From a virus, in IMG/VR virus record IMGVR_UViG_3300033145_001588, positions 1 to 58,137 of that record: a stretch of 58,137 nucleotides of DNA; one strand, 5' to 3'. The notes under the pieces were generated by a model. It was given only the letters and a program-made list of their open reading frames with translations, did no database searches and was not told the DNA's origin. Of the stretch, positions 6,794-15,301 are shown piece after piece (the stretch's first letter is position 1; each line of letters begins with the position of its first letter). The position numbers and the translations under genes were made by a program.

Positions 6794-7879
6794 TTAGAAA
6801 GGAATATCATCCTGGGCATCAATACAATCATCCCATTTATCACAATCGTCGCACTCTGGGAATTTTTCACAATCCTCCCCAAATACATGGCCAGAAGGAC
6901 ACTGATTCTCTGCTGTCTTTTTCTTCTCAGATGATTTTCTCTTTCTTTTGGTAGAAGGAGCTTTCTTTTCCTCTTCCTCTACGTTTTCCTCTTTTTCTTT
7001 CTCAGATTTTACGCCAGTACCATTACAAATTCGACATTTACCGCCTTTGGAATTCTCTCCGGTTCCTCCACAAGCAATACATTCCTCTCCTGCATTTTCT
7101 TCTGAATCTTCCGTACTATTATCGTTTTCTGAAACATCATCTTCATCTTCCAATTCAAGGAACATCCTCTCCAACTTCTCATAAGGATGAATAAGCAAGC
7201 ACTCGTCCAGATTAGGAACTTTTTTCAATATTTTTTCGCCATATCCTTCTTTCCTTTTTTTGAAATCAATTCGGGAAGTCTCCGCAAATTTGTTACTCCC
7301 AATAACCCCTTCACTAAAACGTATTCGAAGTGTTAATCCATCTTCCAAATCCGGAAAAATTGCATTTTCTGGATCATCTTCAATTTCATCATTAAGCATA
7401 TCTTGAAATAGATATTGACTGATATCCCAAATATGAGGTTTCTCCTCATATTCCTTGTGTTCAATTGGAACCACTACATACAGATTTCTACGGGATATTT
7501 TGAGAGCGTCTGTTTCTTCTTTGCTAGCGCCGTCCTTGAAAAGTTTGGATCTGTATTCACAGATGGGGCATTTCTTCCCGATTGATGTCGGGCATACAAC
7601 AACATCATTCCCCCCGCCGATGTTTCTATGAATAAGAAAAGGCCGTTTGTACCAAAGCTCCCCAGGAACGGCAATGCCGAGCGGGTCATCTCTATCCATA
7701 TGTTTCTCTGATGCGACTTCATAAGGTAAGAAATCCAGAGAAACTCTTGAAGAAGGTTCTTCTTTGAATATGTCTACCCCTTTTGGTATTTGCAGGTACC
7801 CATAAGCCGCCCCCTGTGTCTTTTGTTTGTGACTGTTGTTTGCCACCTTGTCTCTGAAACTACTTTTTCTCCTGGCCAT
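6794..7879 (-). CDS. Phage single-stranded DNA-binding protein
   Basis: The 361-residue protein resembles gp32-type phage SSBs: a basic N-terminus (MARRKSSFRDK), a core with a zinc-like site (VVCPTSIGKKCPICEY) in the position expected for such proteins, a long acidic linker and the C-terminal tip DDIPF that SSBs use to recruit partners. The linker additionally carries a DnaJ-type pair CIACGGTG...CRICNGTG and further cysteines near the C-terminus (CEKFPECDDC). ATG at 7879 has GGAGG six bases upstream. It should coat single-stranded DNA for the helicase, polymerase and RecA encoded nearby. Confidence 0.8.
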   Translation of the reverse strand: MARRKSSFRDKVANNSHKQKTQGAAYGYLQIPKGVDIFKEEPSSRVSLDFLPYEVASEKHMDRDDPLGIAVPGELWYKRPFLIHRNIGGGNDVVVCPTSIGKKCPICEYRSKLFKDGASKEETDALKISRRNLYVVVPIEHKEYEEKPHIWDISQYLFQDMLNDEIEDDPENAIFPDLEDGLTLRIRFSEGVIGSNKFAETSRIDFKKRKEGYGEKILKKVPNLDECLLIHPYEKLERMFLELEDEDDVSENDNSTEDSEENAGEECIACGGTGENSKGGKCRICNGTGVKSEKEKEENVEEEEKKAPSTKRKRKSSEKKKTAENQCPSGHVFGEDCEKFPECDDCDKWDDCIDAQDDIPF

Positions 7880-8024
7880 TTGTTTCCTCCTTAGATTCAT
7901 GTTTTAATAATAAATTCAGATACCTTATCGCATCTATCTTACCCATCATAGCACTCTTACTCATTACGAATGTATAGAATGGAAGAAGTAGAAGAATTAT
8001 GAGCACAAGTATCCACCATTTCAT
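7860..8024 (-). CDS. Small single-pass membrane protein
   Basis: A 54-residue protein with an almost pure hydrophobic N-terminal helix (MKWWILVLIILLLLPFYTFV) and a charged tail ending HESKEETNGQEKK. It starts at an ATG with AGGAGGT upstream, overlaps the preceding stop by ATGA and overlaps the SSB start by 20 bases, so it is embedded in a translationally coupled series. Function unknown; a single transmembrane helix with a charged tail could be a membrane-targeted host-takeover peptide or a lysis accessory. Confidence 0.65.
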   Translation of the reverse strand: MKWWILVLIILLLLPFYTFVMSKSAMMGKIDAIRYLNLLLKHESKEETNGQEKK

Positions 8025-8530
8025 TTTATACCTCCTTTTTTACGCATACCACGAGCAACCGTAGTATTTGTATCTCTTTGTTTTTGCTTTGCTTCCCATT
8101 CTTTACTGATGTTTCTGGGTACTTTTGGGCCTGCAAAATACTGTTGCCCATGTAGGATAACAAGATTTTCCAATGCTGCTTTTCGTGTATAACAAATTTC
8201 GTTTTTAGCCACTTCCGCAAATTCCAACTCATATTCTGCTTCTTGTGCTGCCTCTACTGCCAGTTTGTAATCATCATGAGAACGATAGTATGCCTCAATG
8301 TCTGCTGCATTTGGTTTAGCTTTATTACAACATCCTTCCGGGTCATCATTTGCCCTCCTGATTAGTTCAGAACGAACAGTTTTAACCTTCTCCCTAAGCT
8401 GCTTTACCTCCGCCTGCAAAGCACAAAGATGTTTTCCATATTTCAAAGCAAGGCTCGCTTGTTCCAACCATTCAATATCAAGCGAGTCTGAATCGATTTT
8501 CATGTCTTTTTCATAATCAAGATTTGTCAT
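8021..8530 (-). CDS. Coiled-coil hypothetical protein
   Basis: This 169-residue protein is largely helical with a central coiled coil (ALQAEVKQLREKVKTVRSEL) and a basic end. It starts at an ATG with a GGAGAAG site, overlaps the upstream gene by four bases and the small membrane protein by ATGA. No enzymatic motif is visible. Its position between the clamp loader and SSB suggests a replication or recombination accessory factor, which is inference only. Confidence 0.65.
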   Translation of the reverse strand: MTNLDYEKDMKIDSDSLDIEWLEQASLALKYGKHLCALQAEVKQLREKVKTVRSELIRRANDDPEGCCNKAKPNAADIEAYYRSHDDYKLAVEAAQEAEYELEFAEVAKNEICYTRKAALENLVILHGQQYFAGPKVPRNISKEWEAKQKQRDTNTTVARGMRKKGGIK

Positions 8531-8754
8531 TTTGTTCTTCTCCTTTTAAGTTGTCTCTTCATGTCATCACGAATTGTGAATAACTCATTCATTATTTTTT
8601 CTGTTAGATCACTGCGAGCTTCTGCTTCATCTTCCCCAGGAGCCAAGGTATAGCTACTCCCATTCATAATTTTTATATTTTCATAATTTCCTAAGTTTAT
8701 CGTGATTTCTCCAGATACCCAAATTTTATCTCCTTTTTCAATTATATTTTCCAT
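8527..8754 (-). CDS. Small protein, unknown function
   Basis: A 75-residue protein, MENIIEKGDKIWVSGEITINLG followed by an Ala/Glu-rich helix and a basic end (MKRQLKRRRTK). The N-terminal half is beta-strand-like. Short proteins of this shape are familiar beside phage SSB genes, but no role is established to my knowledge. It begins two bases after the clamp loader stop, with that gene's last codons providing the ribosome site. Confidence 0.65.
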   Translation of the reverse strand: MENIIEKGDKIWVSGEITINLGNYENIKIMNGSSYTLAPGEDEAEARSDLTEKIMNELFTIRDDMKRQLKRRRTK

Positions 8755-8756
8755 CC

Positions 8757-9671
8757 TTATTCACCTCCCCTCACAATTCTATAACAGCGTAGAGTTAAAC
8801 CAGAAAATCCAGTGTCAAATAAATTCTCTTCCATCTCGTCCATTACAATTCCGGCCTTATCATTCTCTCCCTTCAATAATATACTATTACAATACCCGAG
8901 GACTGCCCGACGTATACTTTCTGGAGCTTCGTCTTTCAATCCGGAAAGGATGTTTGCTACTTTCTTCCAACCTGTTGCAGATAACAATGCCCGACATAAT
9001 TCAATTACCTGAGATTGTTGTTCTGCTGCTCGCTTTGCTAATTCCAGCCTTTTCTCTGGAGTAACTCCTAAGACTTGATCAAGGATTTGTAAGGCGTTCC
9101 TGGGGTGTCCCTGACTGTCTTGAATGATTTGCTCGTATATTTCAGGGGCAAGTATTTCCTTCTCTTTTTTCACTACTGTTCGGAGTAATCTATACATCTC
9201 CTTTTCCTTCAATGGAGTAACAGTATATTGTGAACATCGTCCTTTAATAGTGGTAAGTAATTTTTGAGGATCAGTAGTTGCCAGAATATAGTATACATGT
9301 GAAGGGGTATCCTCCAATGCCTTGAGTAGGGCATTCTGTGCGTCATTGGTAAGTTTGTGGCACTCATCTATCAACCAAACCCGACAACTACCTTCCAATG
9401 GCTTGAATTGAGATTGTTTTCTTATCTCCCGGACAGTATCAATCCCGCGGAAATCAGCGCTATCTACTTCTCGAAAATCATTCCCATTCGCTCCTAACCC
9501 CCTTGCTATGATACGTCCCAAGGTTGTTTTGCCACAGCCCGTTGGCCCGTGAAATAAGTAAACGTGACTTCTATTCTCTTTGCTCAATTCAGCTTGAAGT
9601 GCAGTCACGGTCTCTTTGTTGCCTCGAATTTCTGAGAATCCTTGCGGCCTGTATTTATGGTATAATGACAT
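8757..9671 (-). CDS. Clamp loader subunit, DnaX-like AAA+ ATPase
   Basis: The 304-residue protein has the DnaX (gamma/tau) signature: YHKYRP at the N-terminus, Walker A GPTGCGKTT, DECH Walker B in VWLIDECHKL, LLKALEDTP, an ILATTDPQKL sensor and the Arg-containing GRCSQY. Cellular DnaX has a zinc site after Walker A, which is absent here. It should load the phage clamp (12483-13508) for the phage PolA. ATG with GGAG site, first gene after promoter copy 3. A single subunit implies a homo-oligomer or a mixed complex with host subunits. Confidence 0.9.
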   Translation of the reverse strand: MSLYHKYRPQGFSEIRGNKETVTALQAELSKENRSHVYLFHGPTGCGKTTLGRIIARGLGANGNDFREVDSADFRGIDTVREIRKQSQFKPLEGSCRVWLIDECHKLTNDAQNALLKALEDTPSHVYYILATTDPQKLLTTIKGRCSQYTVTPLKEKEMYRLLRTVVKKEKEILAPEIYEQIIQDSQGHPRNALQILDQVLGVTPEKRLELAKRAAEQQSQVIELCRALLSATGWKKVANILSGLKDEAPESIRRAVLGYCNSILLKGENDKAGIVMDEMEENLFDTGFSGLTLRCYRIVRGGE

Positions 9672-9691
9672 TTGTTTTTCTCCTTTGTTAT

Positions 9692-9722
9692 ATTATACTA
9701 AAAAACGTATTTTCATTTAAGG
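9692..9722 (-). promoter_or_regulatory. Phage-type promoter, copy 3
   Basis: CCTTAAATGAAAA variant at 9710-9722, 12 bases, TATAAT at 9692-9697 on the - strand. The TAA within the block terminates the polA gene. It drives the clamp loader, SSB, RecA, RuvC group. Confidence 0.75.
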
Positions 9723-11105
9723 GTATGCATAAAATTTCTTTTCTGCCAGAGATTGATCAACCTCGCCTTTATCCATCTCCACTTCCAAAGGAATATTAAT
9801 CCATTCCCATTGCTGTAGCAATTCTTTCGTGGCAATTCTATGCATCTCATGGGTAACCATATCAAATTCTGCTGGATTGACATCCAATGTTACATCATCA
9901 TGTACCTGGAACACAGGAAAACTATCCCAATTCTTAGAGTAAGCAAGCCTATCCAATTCAATGAAAACTTTCAAGAGACAATGAAAAGCTGTTCCTTGGA
10001 AAGGGTAGTTAGTAACATCCTTCTTGTTCATCAATCCGGAACAACGAAAACCTGTGAACATATCTACATATCCTCTTCTCTGATAATCTTTCCATACCCT
10101 GTTTTTCCACCGTGTGTATTTTTTATATCGAATATTCCAGAAATAGTCTTCCACTTTCTTGACATGCCCCATGAATTTATCACCATTTTTTACTTCTCCT
10201 GCTCGATTGAGTTTTATAAGCCCTTTCCTCTCCAAATGGACAAGGGCGGGAGTATCGTCTTTTAGATATGCTTTTGCTGCCCATTTCAATAAGTTAGGCG
10301 CACAATTGCCATAATAATCACCGTAGAATTGCGGGAAAACAAAGCCACTCTTACCGCCTTGCCGTAGGTTCCCTTCACCTTTATGATGTTTATCCAATGA
10401 ATCTAACATATACAATTCAATTGCCATATCACGATGCATGTCACCTTTGATAGTATCATGAATTAACTGTGGATCTTCTGTGTATACACACGCCATTCGA
10501 ACTTCAATTCCTGAGAAATCCATCCCTGCAAATTGGTAACCTTTACGGGGAAAAATTGCCCCTCGTGTCACTCTCCTAGCCTGTTCATCCCGTTTTGGTA
10601 TGTTTTGGAAATTCGGGGAATCTGAACTGGAGCGGAAAGTACGTACCAAATGCAAATTGAAAGAAGGATGAATCACTCCGTTTACTTGTTCACGCATATA
10701 GGCATCTAAATATGTATCTCTAACTTTCATTAGTTTGCGTACTCGTATTATTGCGTCTAATTCAGGAATTCCGAGAGCACTAAGTGCCTCCTCATCTGTT
10801 GCCCCTCTGCCGGAGGCAGTTGTTTTTGCCGGTTTGATTTTTTTGATATCATAGAGAAGATGCGCAACTTGATAATTAGAATTGAAATTGTACTTCGCTC
10901 CATATACATGTTTCCAATGCCGTCCAAGTTTGCTTTGCTCTACTTTTTCTTTCAGATGATTTATTTTTTTGGTGAGCTTGTCTTTTTCTTTTTTGCAGTA
11001 TTCTACATCAATTCTCAATCCAGCACGCTCGGCTCGTGCGAAGGCAAGCGTGCCCTCGTGGAAAAGATCATAAGCAGATTTAGTCATGGGGTTGGTTTTA
11101 ATCAT
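9717..11105 (-). CDS. Family A DNA polymerase, polymerase domain only
   Basis: The 462-residue protein contains the PolA palm and fingers: motif A DFSGIEVRMA (Asp196), motif B region LRQGGKSGFVFPQFYG (about 247-262) and motif C QVHDD (His402-Asp403-Asp404, where most PolA enzymes have HDE). There is no 3'-5' exonuclease domain; that activity is in the upstream fusion gene at 11269-12486. It is the likely replicative polymerase, working with the phage clamp and loader. ATG at 11105 has GGAGAT upstream and overlaps the preceding stop (ATGA). It ends inside promoter copy 3. Confidence 0.92.
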   Translation of the reverse strand: MIKTNPMTKSAYDLFHEGTLAFARAERAGLRIDVEYCKKEKDKLTKKINHLKEKVEQSKLGRHWKHVYGAKYNFNSNYQVAHLLYDIKKIKPAKTTASGRGATDEEALSALGIPELDAIIRVRKLMKVRDTYLDAYMREQVNGVIHPSFNLHLVRTFRSSSDSPNFQNIPKRDEQARRVTRGAIFPRKGYQFAGMDFSGIEVRMACVYTEDPQLIHDTIKGDMHRDMAIELYMLDSLDKHHKGEGNLRQGGKSGFVFPQFYGDYYGNCAPNLLKWAAKAYLKDDTPALVHLERKGLIKLNRAGEVKNGDKFMGHVKKVEDYFWNIRYKKYTRWKNRVWKDYQRRGYVDMFTGFRCSGLMNKKDVTNYPFQGTAFHCLLKVFIELDRLAYSKNWDSFPVFQVHDDVTLDVNPAEFDMVTHEMHRIATKELLQQWEWINIPLEVEMDKGEVDQSLAEKKFYAYP

Positions 11106-11272
11106 GATATCTCCAATTTGATTTCAATTATTCTTTGACGGGCTCTTGCATTATTCACATCTTTATCAGGAAAACGTTCTATATTGATTCTTTGGATATA
11201 CGTTCCCGTCGATTCCTCATGTGTAGTTAGTATAGACAGTAGATCTTCTACGAATTTTTCTGTTGGATTCAT
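11102..11272 (-). CDS. Small hypothetical protein between exonuclease and polymerase
   Basis: A 56-residue frame (MNPTEKFVEDLLSIL...) starts at an ATG with GGAGATGGG upstream, overlaps the stop of the UDG-exonuclease fusion and ends in an ATGA overlap with polA. The tight coupling on both sides argues it is a real gene. It is helical and charged, with no motif I recognise. Confidence 0.65.
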   Translation of the reverse strand: MNPTEKFVEDLLSILTTHEESTGTYIQRINIERFPDKDVNNARARQRIIEIKLEIS

Positions 11273-12486
11273 ATTCCCATCTCCTCTCTTTGTTGCATTG
11301 CCAATCTATATGTATATAATGAATCAAGCGCGCAATATGTCAGGAGTTTTTCCTTTCCTCCAGGTTTCTCTATCAATTCCAATACTTTGTTAAGCGAATT
11401 TGCATTCTTTGATTCTACTCCTTTCAAGTAAGGGGAGATTTCACTATCATAATCAATAATACCTTGCTGCACATACGTCTGAAATTTTAGGGAATTTACT
11501 CCTGGTCTATTATCAAGGATATGTGCTGCCAACATTGAATCCCAGAACCACCCTTGTACAGTTTGACGCAGTCTGATGGCACTCCAGGTATCTTCAAATT
11601 TAATGTTATGCGCTATCTTTTTGATATTGGGATTGCTCAGCATCCCAGTAAATTTTCTTCTACCGGTAAGAGAAGAAGGCATCATAAAAGCATATACCTC
11701 ATTCTCATTGTATGCAATAGAAGCGCAAACAATTCGATGTCCTTTCGCATGCGGTTTTATTCCCGTTGTTTCGTAATCAAATGCTACTAAAGTAGGAAAT
11801 GTGGGCAAATCAGATGGACTGTCTATAATATGAATACACTCTTCCGCTGTCTTGTATGCTGGAAAAGGTTCTTCCAACATTGAAAAAGCTCTGGATAAAT
11901 CTTGTTTCCATATTGTATTGGCTTCATCCGTACTGAGTCTTTCAATGTAAGAAGGATGGAAAGTAGGACATAACCAACCTTGCGCATCTAAATCTGGAAT
12001 AGCCCAACCACGCCACTTAGTAATCCCACCGAAATTCTTTTTCCACCGGTGCCCAATCAACGAAGTGATTGCTGCATTTCCTAAGGCAACTACAACTTTT
12101 GGTTTCTTCTCCTCTATGACTTTCCACACCCGGGAACGACAGCAAGCTATTTCATAATCAGTTGGGGCTCTGTTATTTCCTTTCTTATCCATTGGTCGGC
12201 AATTCGCCGAGTTAATATTCAAGCAATCTTCAAAGAGATCAATCCCGAGTTCCTTGTACGTCCGTTGTAATAACCGGCCTACTTTTCCTTGCCATTGTTT
12301 ACCACGGGCGTCCTCCGTTTCACCTGGCGCTTCTCCTACATTAAGAATTCCCTTTTTGAAGTTCCCGAAGGGTTCCATGCGAGGTGATTTGGCATGCTGA
12401 TAAAGACCACAGGCAGCACAAGAAACGGGCTTGCCTTTTACACGATTAATGTTTTCCTTCTTAGGGAGATCAAAGAATCCTCTCAT
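11269..12486 (-). CDS. Uracil-DNA glycosylase-like domain fused to 3'-5' exonuclease
   Basis: Residues 1-200 resemble family 4/5 uracil-DNA glycosylases: CAACGLYQHAKSPR with iron-sulphur-type cysteines, motif 1 GEAPGETED (51-59), further cysteines in CRP and CCRSR, and HPSYI. The C-terminal 170 residues are a DnaQ/PolA-type exonuclease: AFDYETTG (DxE), AHNIKFED and a late CALDSLYTY. The downstream polA lacks an exonuclease, so this protein probably proofreads in trans while the glycosylase domain links uracil recognition to the replisome. ATG at 12486 overlaps the clamp stop (ATGA). Comparable UDG-polymerase associations are known in Bacillus phages. Confidence 0.85.
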   Translation of the reverse strand: MRGFFDLPKKENINRVKGKPVSCAACGLYQHAKSPRMEPFGNFKKGILNVGEAPGETEDARGKQWQGKVGRLLQRTYKELGIDLFEDCLNINSANCRPMDKKGNNRAPTDYEIACCRSRVWKVIEEKKPKVVVALGNAAITSLIGHRWKKNFGGITKWRGWAIPDLDAQGWLCPTFHPSYIERLSTDEANTIWKQDLSRAFSMLEEPFPAYKTAEECIHIIDSPSDLPTFPTLVAFDYETTGIKPHAKGHRIVCASIAYNENEVYAFMMPSSLTGRRKFTGMLSNPNIKKIAHNIKFEDTWSAIRLRQTVQGWFWDSMLAAHILDNRPGVNSLKFQTYVQQGIIDYDSEISPYLKGVESKNANSLNKVLELIEKPGGKEKLLTYCALDSLYTYRLAMQQREEMGI

Positions 12487-13508
12487 GCCTCTTCCTCTTT
12501 TCCTGTGGTTAACGCCATCACATGTTCCCAATTTTCCCCTATAAATTTAAGCCGATCTTTTTCAAGATAACTGGTTCGAATTTCTTCACAGATTTCTCGT
12601 AAGAATAATGGATGGGCTTGAAACGAGACAGGTTCCCCGGAATAACGAGCGTTGATTTCTTCTTCAAACCACCCGGATTCTCCTTCTGCCCGGATATATG
12701 TTTTTTTACTACCAAGACGAATAGATACTACTTCATCCAGAAGGAATTCCTTTTTTGAAAACACTGAAGCTTTCTCCAAGATTTCTTTTATTCTTTTTGG
12801 AAAGACAATTTTCTCCCCTTGCATTTGAAGAATAGGAGTTAAGTCCGGGTATTTCTCTTCTAAGATACGGCAACTGAAAATGGTTTTATCCTCCATCTTA
12901 AAATGAAGCCATCCTTTACTTTTGGCAACATTCTTGATATTATATCGTATAAGTTTCTCAACGATCCGACCAGGGATTAACATGTCATTGATAGGTAGAG
13001 TTACCCCTAACGAATATTGAGTGCCTCTAACATTATCACAAGATTCAATTATTCCATCTTTTTGCAGATGAATACAAGTAAGAACAGGACGACTCATATC
13101 ATTTGAGCAAGAGAAAAGACAAAATTGCATTGCTGTAGAAAGATTGTCAGGGAGTTCCTTCCAAGCGGATAATTCTTCTGTATTCATCAGTGGAAGGGTT
13201 ATCTCCTTCTGAAGAGAGAAACCGGCCTTTGCTTTTTCACTTTGGATAAGTACTTCTGTTCCAGTAATCTCGATTTCAAGCTCCTCCCCAGTTAATTTGC
13301 TAAGTAATTTGTATAGCTCTTCAGCCTTGATAGCGCCAGTAATATCAAGATTTTTCACTGGATGTGAAATAGAAATTTCATCATTGTAAGTAACAATCCT
13401 TCCATTGACAAACGCAAAGGAAGTTGATTGCTCAATCATTTCCTTGCTGGCTAATCCCGGCCGGACTACTTCTAACGCCTTTACCAATTCTTGCCTATTG
13501 ATTTTCAT
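12483..13508 (-). CDS. DNA polymerase sliding clamp, DnaN-like
   Basis: The 341-residue length and the pattern MKINRQELVKALEVVRPGLA, NGRIVTYNDEISIS, a central CSNDMSRPVLTCIHL and a C-terminal EHVMAL fit the beta clamp, with three repeated domains. It would encircle DNA and tether the phage PolA. The ATG at 13508 has AAGGAG eight bases upstream; the longer frame from 13541 lacks a site. It sits directly downstream of the DpdA-like gene and overlaps the UDG-exonuclease fusion. Confidence 0.85.
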   Translation of the reverse strand: MKINRQELVKALEVVRPGLASKEMIEQSTSFAFVNGRIVTYNDEISISHPVKNLDITGAIKAEELYKLLSKLTGEELEIEITGTEVLIQSEKAKAGFSLQKEITLPLMNTEELSAWKELPDNLSTAMQFCLFSCSNDMSRPVLTCIHLQKDGIIESCDNVRGTQYSLGVTLPINDMLIPGRIVEKLIRYNIKNVAKSKGWLHFKMEDKTIFSCRILEEKYPDLTPILQMQGEKIVFPKRIKEILEKASVFSKKEFLLDEVVSIRLGSKKTYIRAEGESGWFEEEINARYSGEPVSFQAHPLFLREICEEIRTSYLEKDRLKFIGENWEHVMALTTGKEEEA

Positions 13509-13527
13509 TGAGTAAACTCCTTTTTGA

Positions 13528-14505
13528 TCATATGAATCCAAAATTTGTACGTGGAATATATTCGGTTTTTGCTTTGCATTCGTTTAACCAACCCTCCAAA
13601 CCAAGTAGATATCGCACATTTATCAACGCTCGACATTGCCATGTTTGCAGTGCATCATATGCATACCCATCTTCCTCAAGTTTCTGTAAGAGGAGAGGTT
13701 GCATGTGTTTCACTCCTTTCCCTGCTGTCCGTGCAGAAACATTGAATGTGGAAGGAGGGCATTCATAATCCGGATTCGTAAAACCTCCTTTTGGGTAATT
13801 GATATTTCCCATCCCCGCCGCAATTCGCCACGACGCAGCATCACAACTTGTCCATGGAAACGTTCTCAGTGTGGTGTAGTTCGTTACAGCAAATCCATGC
13901 GTGTCAACGGCAGTTCCTTCTTTGTGAAGGTATTCAAATACTGTTTCTATCCATCGAATGCGTGTTGTTGACGGCATATCATTCGCAGGGGAAATTCCGA
14001 TATAAGGGAGGTACTCAAGCATCTTATCAAGCCATCGGAAGCTTTCTCCTTGATGAAATACATGAATAGGTGTTATTCCTTCCTTAAGCATTCTTCGCAT
14101 ATTCTTGTATCCTTCACGAGCAGCTTTTTCAATCAAATCGAGATTTTCTTGTTTTCGATTACTATTCAAAGCATGCGTCTCTCCCACACGACCTGGAATG
14201 ACATCGAGATTAACAATATACATCTTCTGATTTTTGAAGATTGCAATTTTCTTGAGTACCTCATGTGCATACTGAATATACGTTTGCAGATCAATTTGTT
14301 TCCCTTTATTCCAAGCTGTGAAAGCACCCGAATCTACCATGATACACCCATCAGCATCGAGGGGAAGACTATTTACCCAACCTTCAAATTGTGCAGGATA
14401 CACGTATGAAACAAGCTTATTTTTTACACCTGCTTCAATCAAGTTTATTTCACCTTCTCCTCCTCCTGACCATGGTGCAGCAAAGTATAGTTTAATCGGT
14501 TTCAT
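13528..14505 (-). CDS. dpdA: DpdA-like 7-deazaguanine DNA transglycosylase
   Basis: The 325-residue protein resembles phage DpdA, the tRNA-guanine-transglycosylase relative that exchanges guanine in DNA for a 7-deazaguanine. Visible are MVDSGAFTAW (Asp58, matching the TGT active-site DSG motif), HVFHQGES, GISPAND, THGFAV and CDAASWRIAAGMG (221-233), the region where DpdA has its candidate nucleophile Asp. ATG at 14505 has GGAGG upstream and overlaps queF by 14 bases. All precursor synthesis genes (queD, queE, queC, folE, queF) are immediately upstream, which strongly supports the assignment. The base inserted is predicted to be preQ1 or a derivative. Confidence 0.85.
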   Translation of the reverse strand: MKPIKLYFAAPWSGGGEGEINLIEAGVKNKLVSYVYPAQFEGWVNSLPLDADGCIMVDSGAFTAWNKGKQIDLQTYIQYAHEVLKKIAIFKNQKMYIVNLDVIPGRVGETHALNSNRKQENLDLIEKAAREGYKNMRRMLKEGITPIHVFHQGESFRWLDKMLEYLPYIGISPANDMPSTTRIRWIETVFEYLHKEGTAVDTHGFAVTNYTTLRTFPWTSCDAASWRIAAGMGNINYPKGGFTNPDYECPPSTFNVSARTAGKGVKHMQPLLLQKLEEDGYAYDALQTWQCRALINVRYLLGLEGWLNECKAKTEYIPRTNFGFI

Positions 14506-15271
14506 ATTCTGCCTCCACGTTGATATGTGTTCCTCCACGAACATTGAATTCTCCTATTACTTTCATCCATCTGGGGGAACAAATTGCAACACAATCTTCC
14601 AAAATTCTATTTGTGATAGTTTCCATGAAAGAACCATACTGGCGAAAAGAAAGAAAATATAATTTCAAACTCTTCGTCTCAATACAGAGTTCATCTGGAA
14701 TGTATATAATCTTGATAATAGCGAAATCGGGCTGGCCCGTTCGAGGGCAGAGACTTGTGAATTCATCAAAGATAAATTCCGTCTTGTAATCTCGATGCGG
14801 ATATTGATTTTGAAAAGTTTCAAGAACACCCTTTGAGGGTGCTTCATATTGATACTGTGTTTTATTTGATCCAAGACTTTTCAAATGTTTTACCACATCC
14901 CTTTTCTCTTTCTTCTTTGTATTTGTATTACTCTGTTTTTTATGCGCCTTATATTTTTTTCCTTTGCAAGAATATTCCCAGTAATGATTATAAAACCACC
15001 GCCTATCTCTCTCTTCAAAAGCCCGTACAATTCGGTATTCACCTCTTTTTGAGGTTCTCTCAAACACTCTACCTACAAGTGTGCGAATACCGTCACAAAG
15101 TGCAGTTGCATCACTCACGCAATTATTTGGGTATTTCTTGTTGTGCTCACGTACCAACTTGGTTTTGACATATCTCAGAGAAAAGGTTTCCCCTTCATCA
15201 TATTCTCTCGTAAAGAAAGTAGATACTATCGTGTATACTCTCCGCATAGATTCTGTATTTTTTACAGTCAT
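14492..15271 (-). CDS. queF: QueF-like nitrile reductase fused to an N-terminal domain
   Basis: The C-terminal ~110 of 259 residues are QueF: FTSLCPRTGQPD (171-182) with catalytic Cys175 and Asp182, IETKSLKLY (197-205) matching the family's E(S/T)KSxK motif, and RGGTHI. QueF reduces the nitrile preQ0 to the amine preQ1 with NADPH. Residues 1-150 are an extra basic, helical domain unknown in short QueF proteins, linked by a Lys-rich stretch (110-125). At the usual FHE motif the sequence reads FME (Met216), so a conserved His is missing. Start at ATG 15271 with AAGGAGGTG. Altered activity, such as an amidinotransferase-like reaction, is possible. Confidence 0.85.
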   Translation of the reverse strand: MTVKNTESMRRVYTIVSTFFTREYDEGETFSLRYVKTKLVREHNKKYPNNCVSDATALCDGIRTLVGRVFERTSKRGEYRIVRAFEERDRRWFYNHYWEYSCKGKKYKAHKKQSNTNTKKKEKRDVVKHLKSLGSNKTQYQYEAPSKGVLETFQNQYPHRDYKTEFIFDEFTSLCPRTGQPDFAIIKIIYIPDELCIETKSLKLYFLSFRQYGSFMETITNRILEDCVAICSPRWMKVIGEFNVRGGTHINVEAEYETD

Positions 15272-15301
15272 CACTTCACCTCCTTGTTATTATTTGTTTT
15301 G

